Assembly (NCBI RefSeq): GCF_029542785.1
Contig: NC_083377.1
Location: 310,001 to 374,000, forward strand
Length of the DNA: 64,000 nucleotides
Reading direction: 5' to 3'
DNA from: Malassezia japonica
Taxonomy: Eukaryota > Basidiomycota > Malasseziomycetes > Malasseziales > Malasseziaceae
The notes under the pieces were generated by a model. It ran no database searches, was not told the DNA's origin, and worked only from the letters and a program-made list of their open reading frames with translations. Shown in pieces: positions 46,704 through 56,800 of this stretch (position 1 is the stretch's first letter; every line of letters begins with the position of its first letter). Position numbers and translations under genes: made by a program.

Positions 46704-48833
46704 ATGCCGGGCGACGTGCGCGAGGCCGACGCGCAGCCCACGGGCTTGCATGGCGTCGCACACACGATCAAGCGCGTCGGAATGACCTACCTAAACTATT
46801 TTGTACGTCGTTAGGCTCACCAGCGCATCCACCTGCTCTTTTTCGCGACCGTGTCGCTCGTGGCCTCGGGCATCCTGTACGGCATGAACGGAGACAGGCA
46901 CGTCGCCTACATCGACTGCCTCTTTCTCTGTGCATCGGCGATGAATGTCACAGGCATGGTCACGGTTCCCGTGTCGCAACTCACGCTGGGGCAGCAGATC
47001 CTCCTCTTTATCCTGATGATGCTCGGCAACTTGATCGTGAATAGCATGGCGGTCGTCTTGATACGGCGGCACATGTTTGGGCGCGCATTTCGCAACATTG
47101 TCAAGCACAATGTCTCGCTCCAGCGGCGTCTGCGCGACCTGGAGCAGCAGGAGCTCGAGGAACTCCACCACGACTTCGACCGCATCCGCGGTTTCTTTCA
47201 CGGAGAGCATGCGCCGCGCAAGCCAAGCATGTCTGTACATGCGCTCGATGAGACCCGCGCGCAAGAGTGTGCAGAAGAGCATGAAATGGGCGATGCGGCG
47301 CCTTCTCATACAGCCACGGATACCCCTGAGCCGACCCCATCCCCTGCGCCCGTGCAGCGTCCCAAGCCGACGCTGCGGCGCACTATGATCAAGAGTAAAA
47401 GCAGGGGCATGGGCGATTTTCCATCGTTGATTGACTTGACGTCACTGGTCTACCGCATGGCCCGCGCCTGGTCGCACGGATGGAAGTACGGCAAGCGCCC
47501 GCCGCAGGCCGCGGCGGACAAGTCCGAGGCGGCGCAGGACGCGCCGTTTGTATTTTCGCGACTGCGACCTGAGCGGAATTCGCGCTTTCGGAACCTCACG
47601 ACCGCGCAGCGCAACGAGCTCGGGGGCGTCGAGTACCGCGCGCTGGATTTACTTGCGTGGCTCATCCCCATCTACTGGATGAGCTGGGTGGTGCTCTCGT
47701 TGGTAGTTACCATGCCCTACCTGGCGAGTGGGAGCGCCGCACAGTACCGCACGTACCTCGACGAGCAGCCCGGCCCGCCCCGCAATATTCAGTGGTTCTG
47801 GGTGTTTCAGACGGTCTCGGCGATTACCAACACCGGCCTGTCGTTTTCCGACATGAGCATGCAAAAGACGCTCAGCGGCGCGTATATGATCCTCATCCCG
47901 ACTACGGTCCTGACGCTGATTGGCAACACGGCGTACCCCGTGGTGCTGCGTTTTCTGCTCTGGGTCATGTCCAAGTGCGTCGCGCGCAAATCGCAGCTTG
48001 GCGAGTCGGTGCAATTTCTGCTGGACCACCCCCGCCGCTGCTTCCTGTACCTCTTTCCCAGAGAGAATACATGGTTCCTCTTTTTTGCCATTGTCACCTT
48101 GACGCTCCTCGAGTGGCTCTTGCTCATGGTCCTGGATTTGAACCGGCGCAACGACTTTCCGTCGGTGGGGACGTGGGTCTTTGGCGCATTCTTTCAGTCG
48201 GTCGCGACGCGCTCGTCCGGTTTTCAGACCTTTGACATTCTGCGCCTTGCGCCTGCGATCCAGATTTTGCAGGTGCTCATGATGTACCTCGAAGTGTACC
48301 CCTTGACCATGGCCGTGCGCACGACCAATGTCTACGAAGAGCAGAGCCTCGGCATTTTCGAGAGCCCCCAAGAGACCTCTGAGCCCGCGCCAGAGCCCAA
48401 GTCGTGGGGCGGCCGTTTCCTGCGCGAGCAGATCCAGCGGCAGGTCGCCTACGACCTCTGGTGGGTCGGCCTCGCGATCTGGATCGTGTGCATTGCCGAG
48501 CAAGGCAAAATTCAGAACGAAGAACGATACCCCTACCTGCAAATTTTTACCATTATTTACGAGCTCATCTCGGCCTACGGCACGGTCGGCCTGTCGTGCG
48601 CGCCTAGCAACGTCTCGCTCTCGGCAGAATTCTCCACCATTTCCAAGCTGATCGTCATTGCCGTCATGTTTCGCGGCCGCCACCGCGGCCTCCCCGGCGC
48701 AATAGACCGTGCGATTATGCTCCCCAGCGAGCTCCTTTCGTACGAATCCGCACCCGACGCCGACAAGGATCCCGACGCACGCGCCTCGAGCGTGCGCGCA
48801 CACCCCTCCGACACGCGCCAGCGCGCCGCGTAG
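46704..48833 (+). CDS. Trk-type potassium transporter, second of a tandem pair
   Basis: Exons 46704-46802 and 46824-48833, split by a 21-nt intron, encode 702 residues. Filter segments SAMNVTGMVTVP, SAITNTGLSFSD, SVATRSSGFQTF and SAYGTVGLSCAP match the first copy closely, and the last helix is again followed by GRHRGLPGAIDRAIMLPSEL. It is about 210 residues shorter, mainly because the loop between pores 1 and 2 is reduced and the C-terminal tail is short. The intron sits at the same codon position as in copy 1, after LNYF and in phase 0, so the pair arose by tandem duplication of an intron-bearing gene. The shortened loop and lost tail suggest different regulation. Confidence 0.93.
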
Positions 48834-48848
48834 CTTCACCTCCACCTC

Positions 48849-48854
48849 CACGTG
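48849..48854. promoter_or_regulatory. CACGTG site upstream of GDT1
   Basis: CACGTG lies 18 bp before the ATG at 48872, in the 38 bp gap after the second Trk gene. Confidence 0.4.
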
Positions 48855-48871
48855 GCCGTAGCGGACCGACG

Positions 48872-49832
48872 ATGAGCAGCGTCGCGAGCAGCGCGGCGAG
48901 TGCCTGGAGCAGCGCCGTGAGCGCAGCGAGCAGTGCGCCTGTGGTGCCTGTTGCAACGCATGCGGAGAGTGTGCTGGCGGATGCGCTTCTTTTGCGTGTG
49001 CACCTGACGCGCGCCGACGTTGCGGGCTTTATCAAGAGCTTTACCATTACCACGGTACGTTTCCTTTCTGACGCAGATTTCCGAAATTGGCGACAAGACG
49101 TTCCTTACGAGTGCCATCCTCGCGATGCGCCATCCCCCAGTGACCGTGTTTTGGGGCAGCTGGTCGGCGATGATTTGCATGTCGACGCTCTCGAGCCTCA
49201 TGGGCGCCGTGCTCCCTGCGCTCCTCTCGCACCGCGGCGCACTCACCATCTCTGCGCTGCTGTTCCTTGGCTTTGGTGCGGTCACGCTCTTCCGCGGTCT
49301 GCAGATGCGCGGCGATGAGCTCGGCGAAGAGTGGAAAGAGACCCAGGACGAGATCCGGGCCGACGAGCAGGAGCACGAGCTCGACGAGCTCGAGCGCGGC
49401 GACACGTCGGACGTATACCCCAACTTCACGCTGTATCCCAGCCAAACCAGCACGCTGCAGCGCGCATCCGAGGCGCTGCATGCGACGCCAAAAACGTCCA
49501 TGTCCGCCTTTGTGCGAGAAGGCGCACGGAACCTGTGTGGCCTGTGCTTTAGCCCGGTGTTTTCCCAGGCGTTCCTCCTGAACTTTCTCGGCGAGTGGGG
49601 CGACCGCTCGCAGATTACGACGATGGCGCTCGCGGCGACGCACCGCACCGCCATTGTCGCTGTCGGCACGAGCCTCGCGCATTTGGTGTGCGTCGCGATC
49701 GCCGTCACGGCCGGCGCCATGCTCGCCGCGCGCCTGAGCGTCAAGCACCTCACGCTCGGAGGAGCGGTCCTCTTTTTAGTGTTTGGCGCAAGCTCGGCAT
49801 ACCAAGCATGGCACGAGGCGCCGCCTAGCTAG
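48872..49832 (+). CDS. GDT1: Gdt1/TMEM165-type cation transporter
   Basis: Exons 48872-49054 and 49077-49832, split by a 22-nt intron, encode 312 residues. The splice restores the first family motif, TISEIGDKTFLTSA. The second is LGEWGDRSQITTMALA. These two inverted E-phi-G-D-[KR]-[ST] motifs in separate three-helix repeats define the UPF0016 family. A charged linker of about 60 residues separates the halves. The N-terminus is Ala/Ser-rich. Gdt1 transports manganese and calcium in exchange for protons in the Golgi and supports glycosylation. The gene ends one base before the stop of the convergent SUN-domain gene. Confidence 0.93.
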
Positions 49833-49833
49833 A

Positions 49834-52164
49834 CTACATATGTACAGATCCCTCCCCATCGCTCCATTCCGAGCTCGGGGCGTAGCTCGACTGCGACGAG
49901 CGGCGCTCGTGGCCGTCGCGGCGGGCGCGGCGCACACGCCGCCACGCACGCCGCGGCGACGGCGTCGCGGTGCCGCGCAGGTGCGGAAACTTGACCGAGG
50001 TCACCGGGCGTGCCGGCAGCGCCGTCTCCTGGACGCGCTGGAGCGGCGGGCGCTCGGGACCGCGTGCCATATCGTGCTCGAGCGCAGCGTGCTCGAGAGC
50101 CGCAACGACTTCGGACGAGTCCTGGAGCGGCGGCGAGGCGCGGAATGGCGAAAAAACACGCCCAAGAGGGCTGCCCATCGTCGCACGGGGTGTGTGCACG
50201 GGCGGATAGGAGCCGGTGCGCGTGCGCACCGGCAGTGCCGCCGAGCTGCGCGTCGCAATGAGCAGCAGCAAGAGCACAAAGAGCAGGACGAGCTGCGCGA
50301 ACCCCCGCCGCTTTTCGTACACGAGCTCGTGCGCGAGCTGCTGGACGCGTGTCGCGAGATCGGCGGCGGCCGCTTCGCGTTGCTTGAGCGCGGTGCGGTG
50401 CTCGTCCATAAACGCATGGAGCTGCTGGGTATAGGTCGTGTTGAGCGACGAGAGCAGCTGCGTGATCCGTGTCTCTTGGGACTGTTCGAGCTCGGTGAGC
50501 TTGTCGCGGAGGACCTGGCTGCTGAGCTGCAGGTACTGCATGCTGAGACTGGTGTTGGACTCAAGCGCAGCGAGGCGCTTGGTAATCGTACGGAAGATGG
50601 ACTCGCTCCCGGGGTTGGCCTTTTCCGAGGCTTTGGCGTCTGCCGGCTTGGTCGTCGTACGCGTGTGGTTCGACGGGGCCGGCGTGCTTGTGGCATTTGC
50701 AGGTACGTTCAGCATGGCCGGCGTCGGCTGCGGCGGCGCATCCGCGAGCGCCGAGACATTGGTCGCGAGTGTGGGCTTGCTTGGCGCGACCGGCGCGTGC
50801 GACACGGGGCGCGGTACACACACACACGGCCAGATCGACGGAGCGTGCGCAGGGCACATTTGGATGCGGCCGCGGATCGTTGCGACGTGGATATCGCAGG
50901 AATAGTTGGGCTCCCAGTCCTCGTCCGCCTCGTCCGCCTCGCCGTCGTCCTCGTCGATCTCCTCGTCGGCATCCTCGCGCTCGTTCCGGCCATAGACACG
51001 CAAGAGGCTGACCGGGCAGTAGTACTCGCTGCCGTAGTGCTCAAGAAAATCGATGCGCAGGAAGCGGTAGTACGAGTGCGGCACGGCGCTGAGCGTAAAG
51101 ACCTGCGGCCCACGCACATTGCGCGCGCGAAAGTGCCCCAGCGTCCGCCACTCGTGCTCCGGCGCGTGGAGATCCGTCGAGGCACGCACGGAAAACAGCT
51201 TAAACATGCTGCTAAAAAACTCGAGGTTGGCCAGGACGATCGTGTCGATGCGGATGTGCTGGCACAGCTCGACGACGACAAACTGTCCCTCGCGCTTGGG
51301 CGTGCGGCAGGGCGACAGCATGTAGCGGTCCTTCTTTTCGCTGAGGATCGCCGATGCAAACTTTGCCGACGGGTTCGCCTGGTGCAAGACGGCGGCGCAG
51401 TCCAGCGACGCATAGTTCCATCGGTGCTTGAGCTTAGCGAGGGCTTCTGGCGCATTTTCTGCCGCAAGGATCAGCGGCGGCGGCTTGTCCGCCTCGGGCG
51501 GCGGCGGCGGCGGCTGCGGCGGCTCGCTGGGCGGCGGCGACTCGTGGTGCGCTGGTGTCGGCACTTCTGGCGCCGATGCCGTGACTGACTCTGGCGCCGG
51601 GGACGATGTCGGCGCGTCCGTCGCAGACGAGGTCCTTGCGCTGCTGCGCTCGCGCGCCTTGTCGCGCTGTTTTGACTTGGCCTTTTGCTGGCGTTCGTTT
51701 TCGAGGTGCTTTTCCTTCCACTCGGAGAAAGAGAGGAGCGTATCTCCTTGCGCCTGCCCCTCGCCTTGCGCGTCCTGCGGCGGAGCCTCGCCGAGGGCGA
51801 CCGGCTTTGACCCGTCGTCCGAGACGAGCACTGTGCCGAGCAGGGCATAGACGCGGTGCATGCCGTCGGGCGTCTTTCCCTCGCCGACGCCCCACGGCAG
51901 CTCGCACACTAGGATATCCTCGCCGATGAGCGTATTCCGCGGATCGTGCAGCGCGGTGCTTCCCACGCCCGGCGCGTCCATCGGTCGCGGTGCCTGCATC
52001 GGCGACACGCACGTGAGTGCCGACGGGAGCTGCGCGAACCGCGGCGTGGCCGGGCGGCGCGCATTCCCCGTCCGTACCTTTACTTCGCTCTGCGCAGCAC
52101 ACACCCAGAGCCACGCCAAGCAGAGCACGGCATAGAGGCGTGCACGGCCTGCGCTCTTCCCCAT
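49834..52164 (-). CDS. SLP1: SUN-domain ER membrane protein, Slp1/SUCO-like
   Basis: A 776-residue single-exon protein. The ATG at 52164 opens a signal peptide (MGKSAGRARLYAVLCLAWLWVCAA). A SUN-like domain near residues 280-430 contains SPCRTPKREGQFVVVELCQ, FSSMFKLFSVRASTDL and YRFLRIDFLEHYGSEYYCPVSLLRVYG, the usual SUN core. A coiled coil precedes a single transmembrane helix (LVLLFVLLLLLIA), and the C-terminal 100 residues are basic and cytosolic. Slp1/SUCO proteins sit in the ER and stabilise membrane or nuclear-envelope proteins. The central region is rich in SPP/PPS motifs. The chain is longer than yeast Slp1 but matches the domain order. Confidence 0.83.
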   Translation of the reverse strand: MGKSAGRARLYAVLCLAWLWVCAAQSEVKVRTGNARRPATPRFAQLPSALTCVSPMQAPRPMDAPGVGSTALHDPRNTLIGEDILVCELPWGVGEGKTPDGMHRVYALLGTVLVSDDGSKPVALGEAPPQDAQGEGQAQGDTLLSFSEWKEKHLENERQQKAKSKQRDKARERSSARTSSATDAPTSSPAPESVTASAPEVPTPAHHESPPPSEPPQPPPPPPEADKPPPLILAAENAPEALAKLKHRWNYASLDCAAVLHQANPSAKFASAILSEKKDRYMLSPCRTPKREGQFVVVELCQHIRIDTIVLANLEFFSSMFKLFSVRASTDLHAPEHEWRTLGHFRARNVRGPQVFTLSAVPHSYYRFLRIDFLEHYGSEYYCPVSLLRVYGRNEREDADEEIDEDDGEADEADEDWEPNYSCDIHVATIRGRIQMCPAHAPSIWPCVCVPRPVSHAPVAPSKPTLATNVSALADAPPQPTPAMLNVPANATSTPAPSNHTRTTTKPADAKASEKANPGSESIFRTITKRLAALESNTSLSMQYLQLSSQVLRDKLTELEQSQETRITQLLSSLNTTYTQQLHAFMDEHRTALKQREAAAADLATRVQQLAHELVYEKRRGFAQLVLLFVLLLLLIATRSSAALPVRTRTGSYPPVHTPRATMGSPLGRVFSPFRASPPLQDSSEVVAALEHAALEHDMARGPERPPLQRVQETALPARPVTSVKFPHLRGTATPSPRRAWRRVRRARRDGHERRSSQSSYAPSSEWSDGEGSVHM

Positions 52165-52202
52165 CCTCGCCGTCGTGCTCCACCAGGAAAAGTGACGCGG
52201 TC

Positions 52203-52223
52203 CACGTGGCAGACCTCCACGTG
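52203..52223. promoter_or_regulatory. Paired CACGTG sites in the SLP1/EXG1 divergent promoter
   Basis: CACGTG occurs at 52203-52208 and 52218-52223, spaced 15 bp start to start, near the SLP1 start. The 219 bp region serves both genes. Confidence 0.45.
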
Positions 52224-52383
52224 GAGTGATGCACGCGTATGCACGCGTCGCCCTGCTGCAAGGAGACGCGTGCCGATGCACGCACCCCCTTGGATCGCGA
52301 TGGCTCGGCGCCGAGCAGGGGAAATTTCATTTCCCGGTAAATCTGGGCAGGACGCGTCGCGTTTCGGTACCCTTCCCCCCATC

Positions 52384-53742
52384 ATGTTTAGCAAGTCCTC
52401 GTTCCTGGTACTGGTACTGAGCGCGTTCACTGCCCTTGCCTCGGCTGGTGGCACCAACGACACGCTTGCCCAGAAGCATGCTACGCGTGGCATGGACGGT
52501 GTCCGTCACGTCCCCCACGTCCAGCGCATGGAGCGCCTGGCTCCCCGTGCCGGCCCCAAGCTGCGCTTCAACTACGGCCAGGACAAGGTCCGTGGTGTGA
52601 GCGTTGGTGGCTGGCTCGTGATTGAGAACTTCATCACTCCTTCCATCTACCAGAGCGCGAACGACAACCGCGTCATTGACGAGTGGTCGTTTGCCAAGTA
52701 CGTCGACCACGACCAGGCCGTCAGCACGCTGCGTGACCACTACGACAACTTTGTTACCGAGAAGGACTTTGAGGAGATCGCCTCGTACGGTCTCAACCAC
52801 GTCCGCGTTCCGTTCCCTTACTGGGGTGTCAAGACCTACAAGGGCGACCCCTACCTGAAGGTCAACCAGTACGACAAGCTCAAGGAGGCTGCTGGCTGGG
52901 CCAAGAACCACAACCTCAAGATGGTCATTGAGCTGCACACGGTCCCCGGCGGCGCCAACCCCTACGACCACGGCGGCCACACGAACCACTCCAACTGGCT
53001 TGGTAACGACAAGTACGAGGGCCGCACCCTCGAGATCCTCCAGGAGCTCTCGAGCGAGTTTAGCCAGAGCAAGTACAGCGCCGTCAGCGCCATCTCGCTC
53101 GTGAACGAGCCCAACGGCGACGTGGAGAAGATCCGCAACTTTTACCAGCGCGGCTACAACGTCGTGCGCTCGCCCGACAATGACCAGTCGAACCTCCTTG
53201 TGATCATTGGCGACTCGTTCCTGAACCCCGCCCAGAACGACTACTGGCACAACAAGATGCAGCCCCCCAAGTACCAAGGCGTTGCGGTCGACACCCACGT
53301 GTACCGTCTCTTTGACCCCTCGTCGATCGCTCTGAGCCAGGATGACCGCATCTCGTACTACTGCTCGCTCAAGGGCGGCTTCCAGAACGCCAACTCGCAG
53401 CTCTGGTCGATGGTCGCCGAGTGGTCGCCTGCCTTTACCGACTGCGCCCCGGGCCTGAACGGCCGCTTCCAGGGCAGCCGCTACGAGGGCTCCTTCCCGG
53501 GCTCGACCCGCCGCGGCTCGTGCAAGAACAAGTCGGGCAACGCCAACAACTTCTCGGACGGTTTCAAGAAGAACCTCAAGAAGAACTGGGAGGCCCAGGC
53601 CGACGCCTACGAGGGCGGCCTCGGCTGGATCATGTGGACCTGGAAGACGGAGCACCACAACGCTGATGACTGGAGCTACCGGGCAGGTGTCAAGAACGGC
53701 TGGATCCCCCGCGACCCCACCCACCGCAGCTTCTCGTGCTAA
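52384..53742 (+). CDS. EXG1: Secreted exo-1,3-beta-glucanase (GH5)
   Basis: A 452-residue single-exon protein with a clear signal peptide (MFSKSSFLVLVLSAFTALASA) and a propeptide-like stretch ending before LRFNYGQDKVRGVSVGGWL. The GH5 core includes VRGVSVGGWLVIENF, LNHVRVPFPYWG, the acid-base Glu in LVNEPNG, and the nucleophile Glu in VAEWSPAF, where many fungal enzymes have GEWS. Exg1 enzymes trim cell-wall beta-1,3-glucan. Codon use is strongly biased toward C-ending codons, suggesting high expression. Cysteines in SCKNKSG and the terminal SFSC may form stabilising disulfides. Confidence 0.93.
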   Translation: MFSKSSFLVLVLSAFTALASAGGTNDTLAQKHATRGMDGVRHVPHVQRMERLAPRAGPKLRFNYGQDKVRGVSVGGWLVIENFITPSIYQSANDNRVIDEWSFAKYVDHDQAVSTLRDHYDNFVTEKDFEEIASYGLNHVRVPFPYWGVKTYKGDPYLKVNQYDKLKEAAGWAKNHNLKMVIELHTVPGGANPYDHGGHTNHSNWLGNDKYEGRTLEILQELSSEFSQSKYSAVSAISLVNEPNGDVEKIRNFYQRGYNVVRSPDNDQSNLLVIIGDSFLNPAQNDYWHNKMQPPKYQGVAVDTHVYRLFDPSSIALSQDDRISYYCSLKGGFQNANSQLWSMVAEWSPAFTDCAPGLNGRFQGSRYEGSFPGSTRRGSCKNKSGNANNFSDGFKKNLKKNWEAQADAYEGGLGWIMWTWKTEHHNADDWSYRAGVKNGWIPRDPTHRSFSC

Positions 53743-53801
53743 GCGCACAGACCTTCCTTAGTAGCCGCCGCTCCTTATAGACATTGCAACGTTTGATTTT
53801 C

Positions 53802-53817
53802 CACGTGTAGACACGTG
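53802..53817. promoter_or_regulatory. Paired CACGTG sites, 10 bp apart, upstream of the RhoGEF gene
   Basis: CACGTG occurs at 53802-53807 and 53812-53817, one helical turn apart, 56 bp before the ATG at 53873. Confidence 0.5.
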
Positions 53818-53872
53818 ATTTTATCCGACGCGCCTGCGGGGATCCCTGGACGAAGCGCCGTGTGCGGAGAGG

Positions 53873-56800
53873 ATGCCGGTGCACCCTGTTCCGAGCGGGG
53901 GCCCCACGTCCGAGGCCGCTGTGCCAGCCACGCACCAGGACTGGGAGCCTCCGCCCCAGTTTGCACGATACCAAATTCGCCGCGTAGCTTCCAACGACGA
54001 GAACCTGCACCGGCCGATGCTAGGCGTCGATACACAGCACCTGCCGCGCCCCGAGAGTGCCGTGCGTGTACACAGCCCGCTGGTGCCGCATGCCGCGGAC
54101 ACCTCGCCACTGCTAGATGGCCCGGAAGAGAAGCGGCTGGGACGCACCGCCTCGCGTATCCTGCGCCTCTCGCGCTCGTTTTCGCGCCTCGGCGAACGCA
54201 AGACATCGGACGGCAGCGGGCGGGGGACGCCCACGCCCGTGAGCGCGCAGAGCCGCAGCACGACACCGACATTGAATACCGCACGCTCGACCCCGCGCCT
54301 GCGCTCAGACTCGGGGCAGAGCACCGCGGGGACGACTCGGATGCGCACGCGCACCGCGCTCCTCGCCGCACGCGACTCGCCCGACGTCTCGCCGACGATC
54401 GACGAGATGGGCCAGCTCTACCAGCACACGCCGAGCCCTGTGTGGCACGAGGGCGACGGATGGCAAAAACCGCCTTCGCGGCCGTCTAGCAGGCTCGAAC
54501 GCGTACGAGGGGCACTGGGCTCGCCGAGCGCCTCGCCGACGGTGCGCCTGCCGCTCGACCTCCCGTCGCCCACCGTGCACCTCAACTCGCCGGTCGAGAC
54601 GCGCGCGGCCAAGGGAGTCTCGCCAACCGATACGCGCTTTTCCAAGGGCGCCTCGCCGAGCGACGGCCGGCCACGCACCTCGCCCAACGAGGTGCGCATG
54701 TCGCCACAGGACCGTCGCGCAGCACTGCAGGACGTGCGCCGCATCGAGACGCCGCCGCCGGTGCCGGCACTGCCACAAAGCAACCCCAGTGGCCTGGGCC
54801 TCACGCTCGACGGACAGCGCGTGGGGCCCGACGAGCTCGGCGAGTGGCCGCCGATGGGCTCGCCGTCTTCGCCTCTCGACGAAGACGCGGCGGGCCTGCG
54901 CCGCTCGAAAGCACGCGCGTTCCAGTCGCCATGGAAGACGACCAAGCGCCGCGAGAAGCCGCTGCCTTCCATCGACACGCCAGAAGAGGGGCAGAAACGC
55001 AGCAATACGAACCTGCGCCGCCTCTTTAAGACGGGCATTGTCGACGAGGAAGAGGCGCGTCGGGGGGCGTTCCGGCGGCGAAGGTCCGAGACACGCCTCG
55101 CGTCGGGCGGCAGCGACGCGCCGCCCCTGCCGCCGGTCGATCCGAGCAGGGACGCGTCGCCGGTCGCGAGCCGCCCACCGATTGTACATATTCCCTCGCC
55201 AGCTGCACACGCGCGGTCGGCGTCGGTTGCCGAGGCGTCGCCCGCGATCGCCAGCGTGCCGCTCGCTGCGCCGGCCACGATTGTGCGCGGCGCATCACCC
55301 GCGCTCGGCGCGACCCCGGCGCCGGCGCGCGGCGCATCGCCTGCGCTCGGCAGTGCCGTGCCGCTCGTGCTGCGCCCTGGCGGTGGCCCGTCGGTGAGCT
55401 ACGCGCCAGTGACGGACCCGGTCGGCGCGGCGCCCCCGTCGCTGAACCCCTTCCGCGAGCGCGCCGACTCGCTGCCCGCGCTCCCGGCGAGCGACGCGCA
55501 GGATCCGGCACGCAAGCGCGCGCTGCTGCGGCAGCACATCCTGAGCGAGCTCGCCGAGACCGAGCGCACCTATGCCGGGGACCTCGAGGTGGTAAAGGGC
55601 CTGTACCTCGCCCAAGCGCGCATCTATGCCGGGATCAAGACGCCGACGACGTCGATGCTGGCGCCGTCCCCCCACCCCCAAAGCGGGCCTACGTCGCCGC
55701 TCCCCCGGACCTACTCGAGCCGCTCGACCGAGAGCGCGGACGCAAAGCACTGGGACCATGCGCTGCACCACCCCCTGTCGCCAAAGAAGCGGCGCGACGA
55801 CCGCCAGTCGATCCACTCGCTCACCTCGACCGAGGACGAGGACGGCCCGTCGTGGGCGCACCCCGAGCGGACGCGCCGCTCGCCGCTGGTGCCCGAGCGT
55901 GCGCTGCCAGCGAGCCCCGCGCCTGTCGCGCCGCTCGGCGTGACGGATATCCATGTGATCTTTGCCGGGCTCGAGCCGTGCGCGGCGCTGGCGAGCGAGA
56001 TGAGCTCGCTGCTCAATGCGGCCGTCCAGCACCAGGACGTGCAGGCGGTCGGCTCCATCTTTCTGCAAAAGATGGGCCAGATCGAGCAGGTCTATGCGCT
56101 CTACTGCGGCCGCCACGAGGCGGCGATGGCGCGCCTGAGCGAAGTCACGACCAAAAACCCCGCTGCTGCGGCGTTCCTCGCAGAGTGCGACGAGACGTCG
56201 CGCGAGCACTCCCGGGCATGGGACCTCCCGTCGCTGCTCATCAAGCCCGTCCAGCGCGTACTGAAATACCCCCTGTTTCTGAGCAGCATCGTGGAGCAGA
56301 CCGACGTGCGCGAGCCGTGCTATCCCACGCTGCACGCCGCCCTGCAGCAGATCCAGCTGGTGGCGGACCGCATCAACGAAAACAAGAAACGGATGGAGAT
56401 TGTCGAGCAGCACGGGTTTGTGCCGCCGCAGGCGCCGCGGCCGTCGGCGTTTCGGCGCCCGCCGACGGCGCTGCGCAAGGCCAAGGCGTCGCCGCGCCCC
56501 GACGAGCCGCCGCTCACCACCGACGAAGGCGAGTACCGTGCGCTGCTGGAGCGCGTCGACGCGAGCGAGCGCCACCTGCTCTCCTTCTCGCAAGAGTGTG
56601 CGACGTGGGCGCGCAGCGTACGGGCAATGTACACAGCCCAGCTGCACGTCGCCGACGCATGGATCGCCGTGTACAGAACGGGCGATACGCGCGGCGTCCT
56701 CTCGGCGATCGACCGACTGGTGCAATTCCGCGCGGTGCTGCAGCACACGCTCCTCGACACGGTGTGTGCGCGGCTCGATACGGAGCTGCGCCGCACCGTG

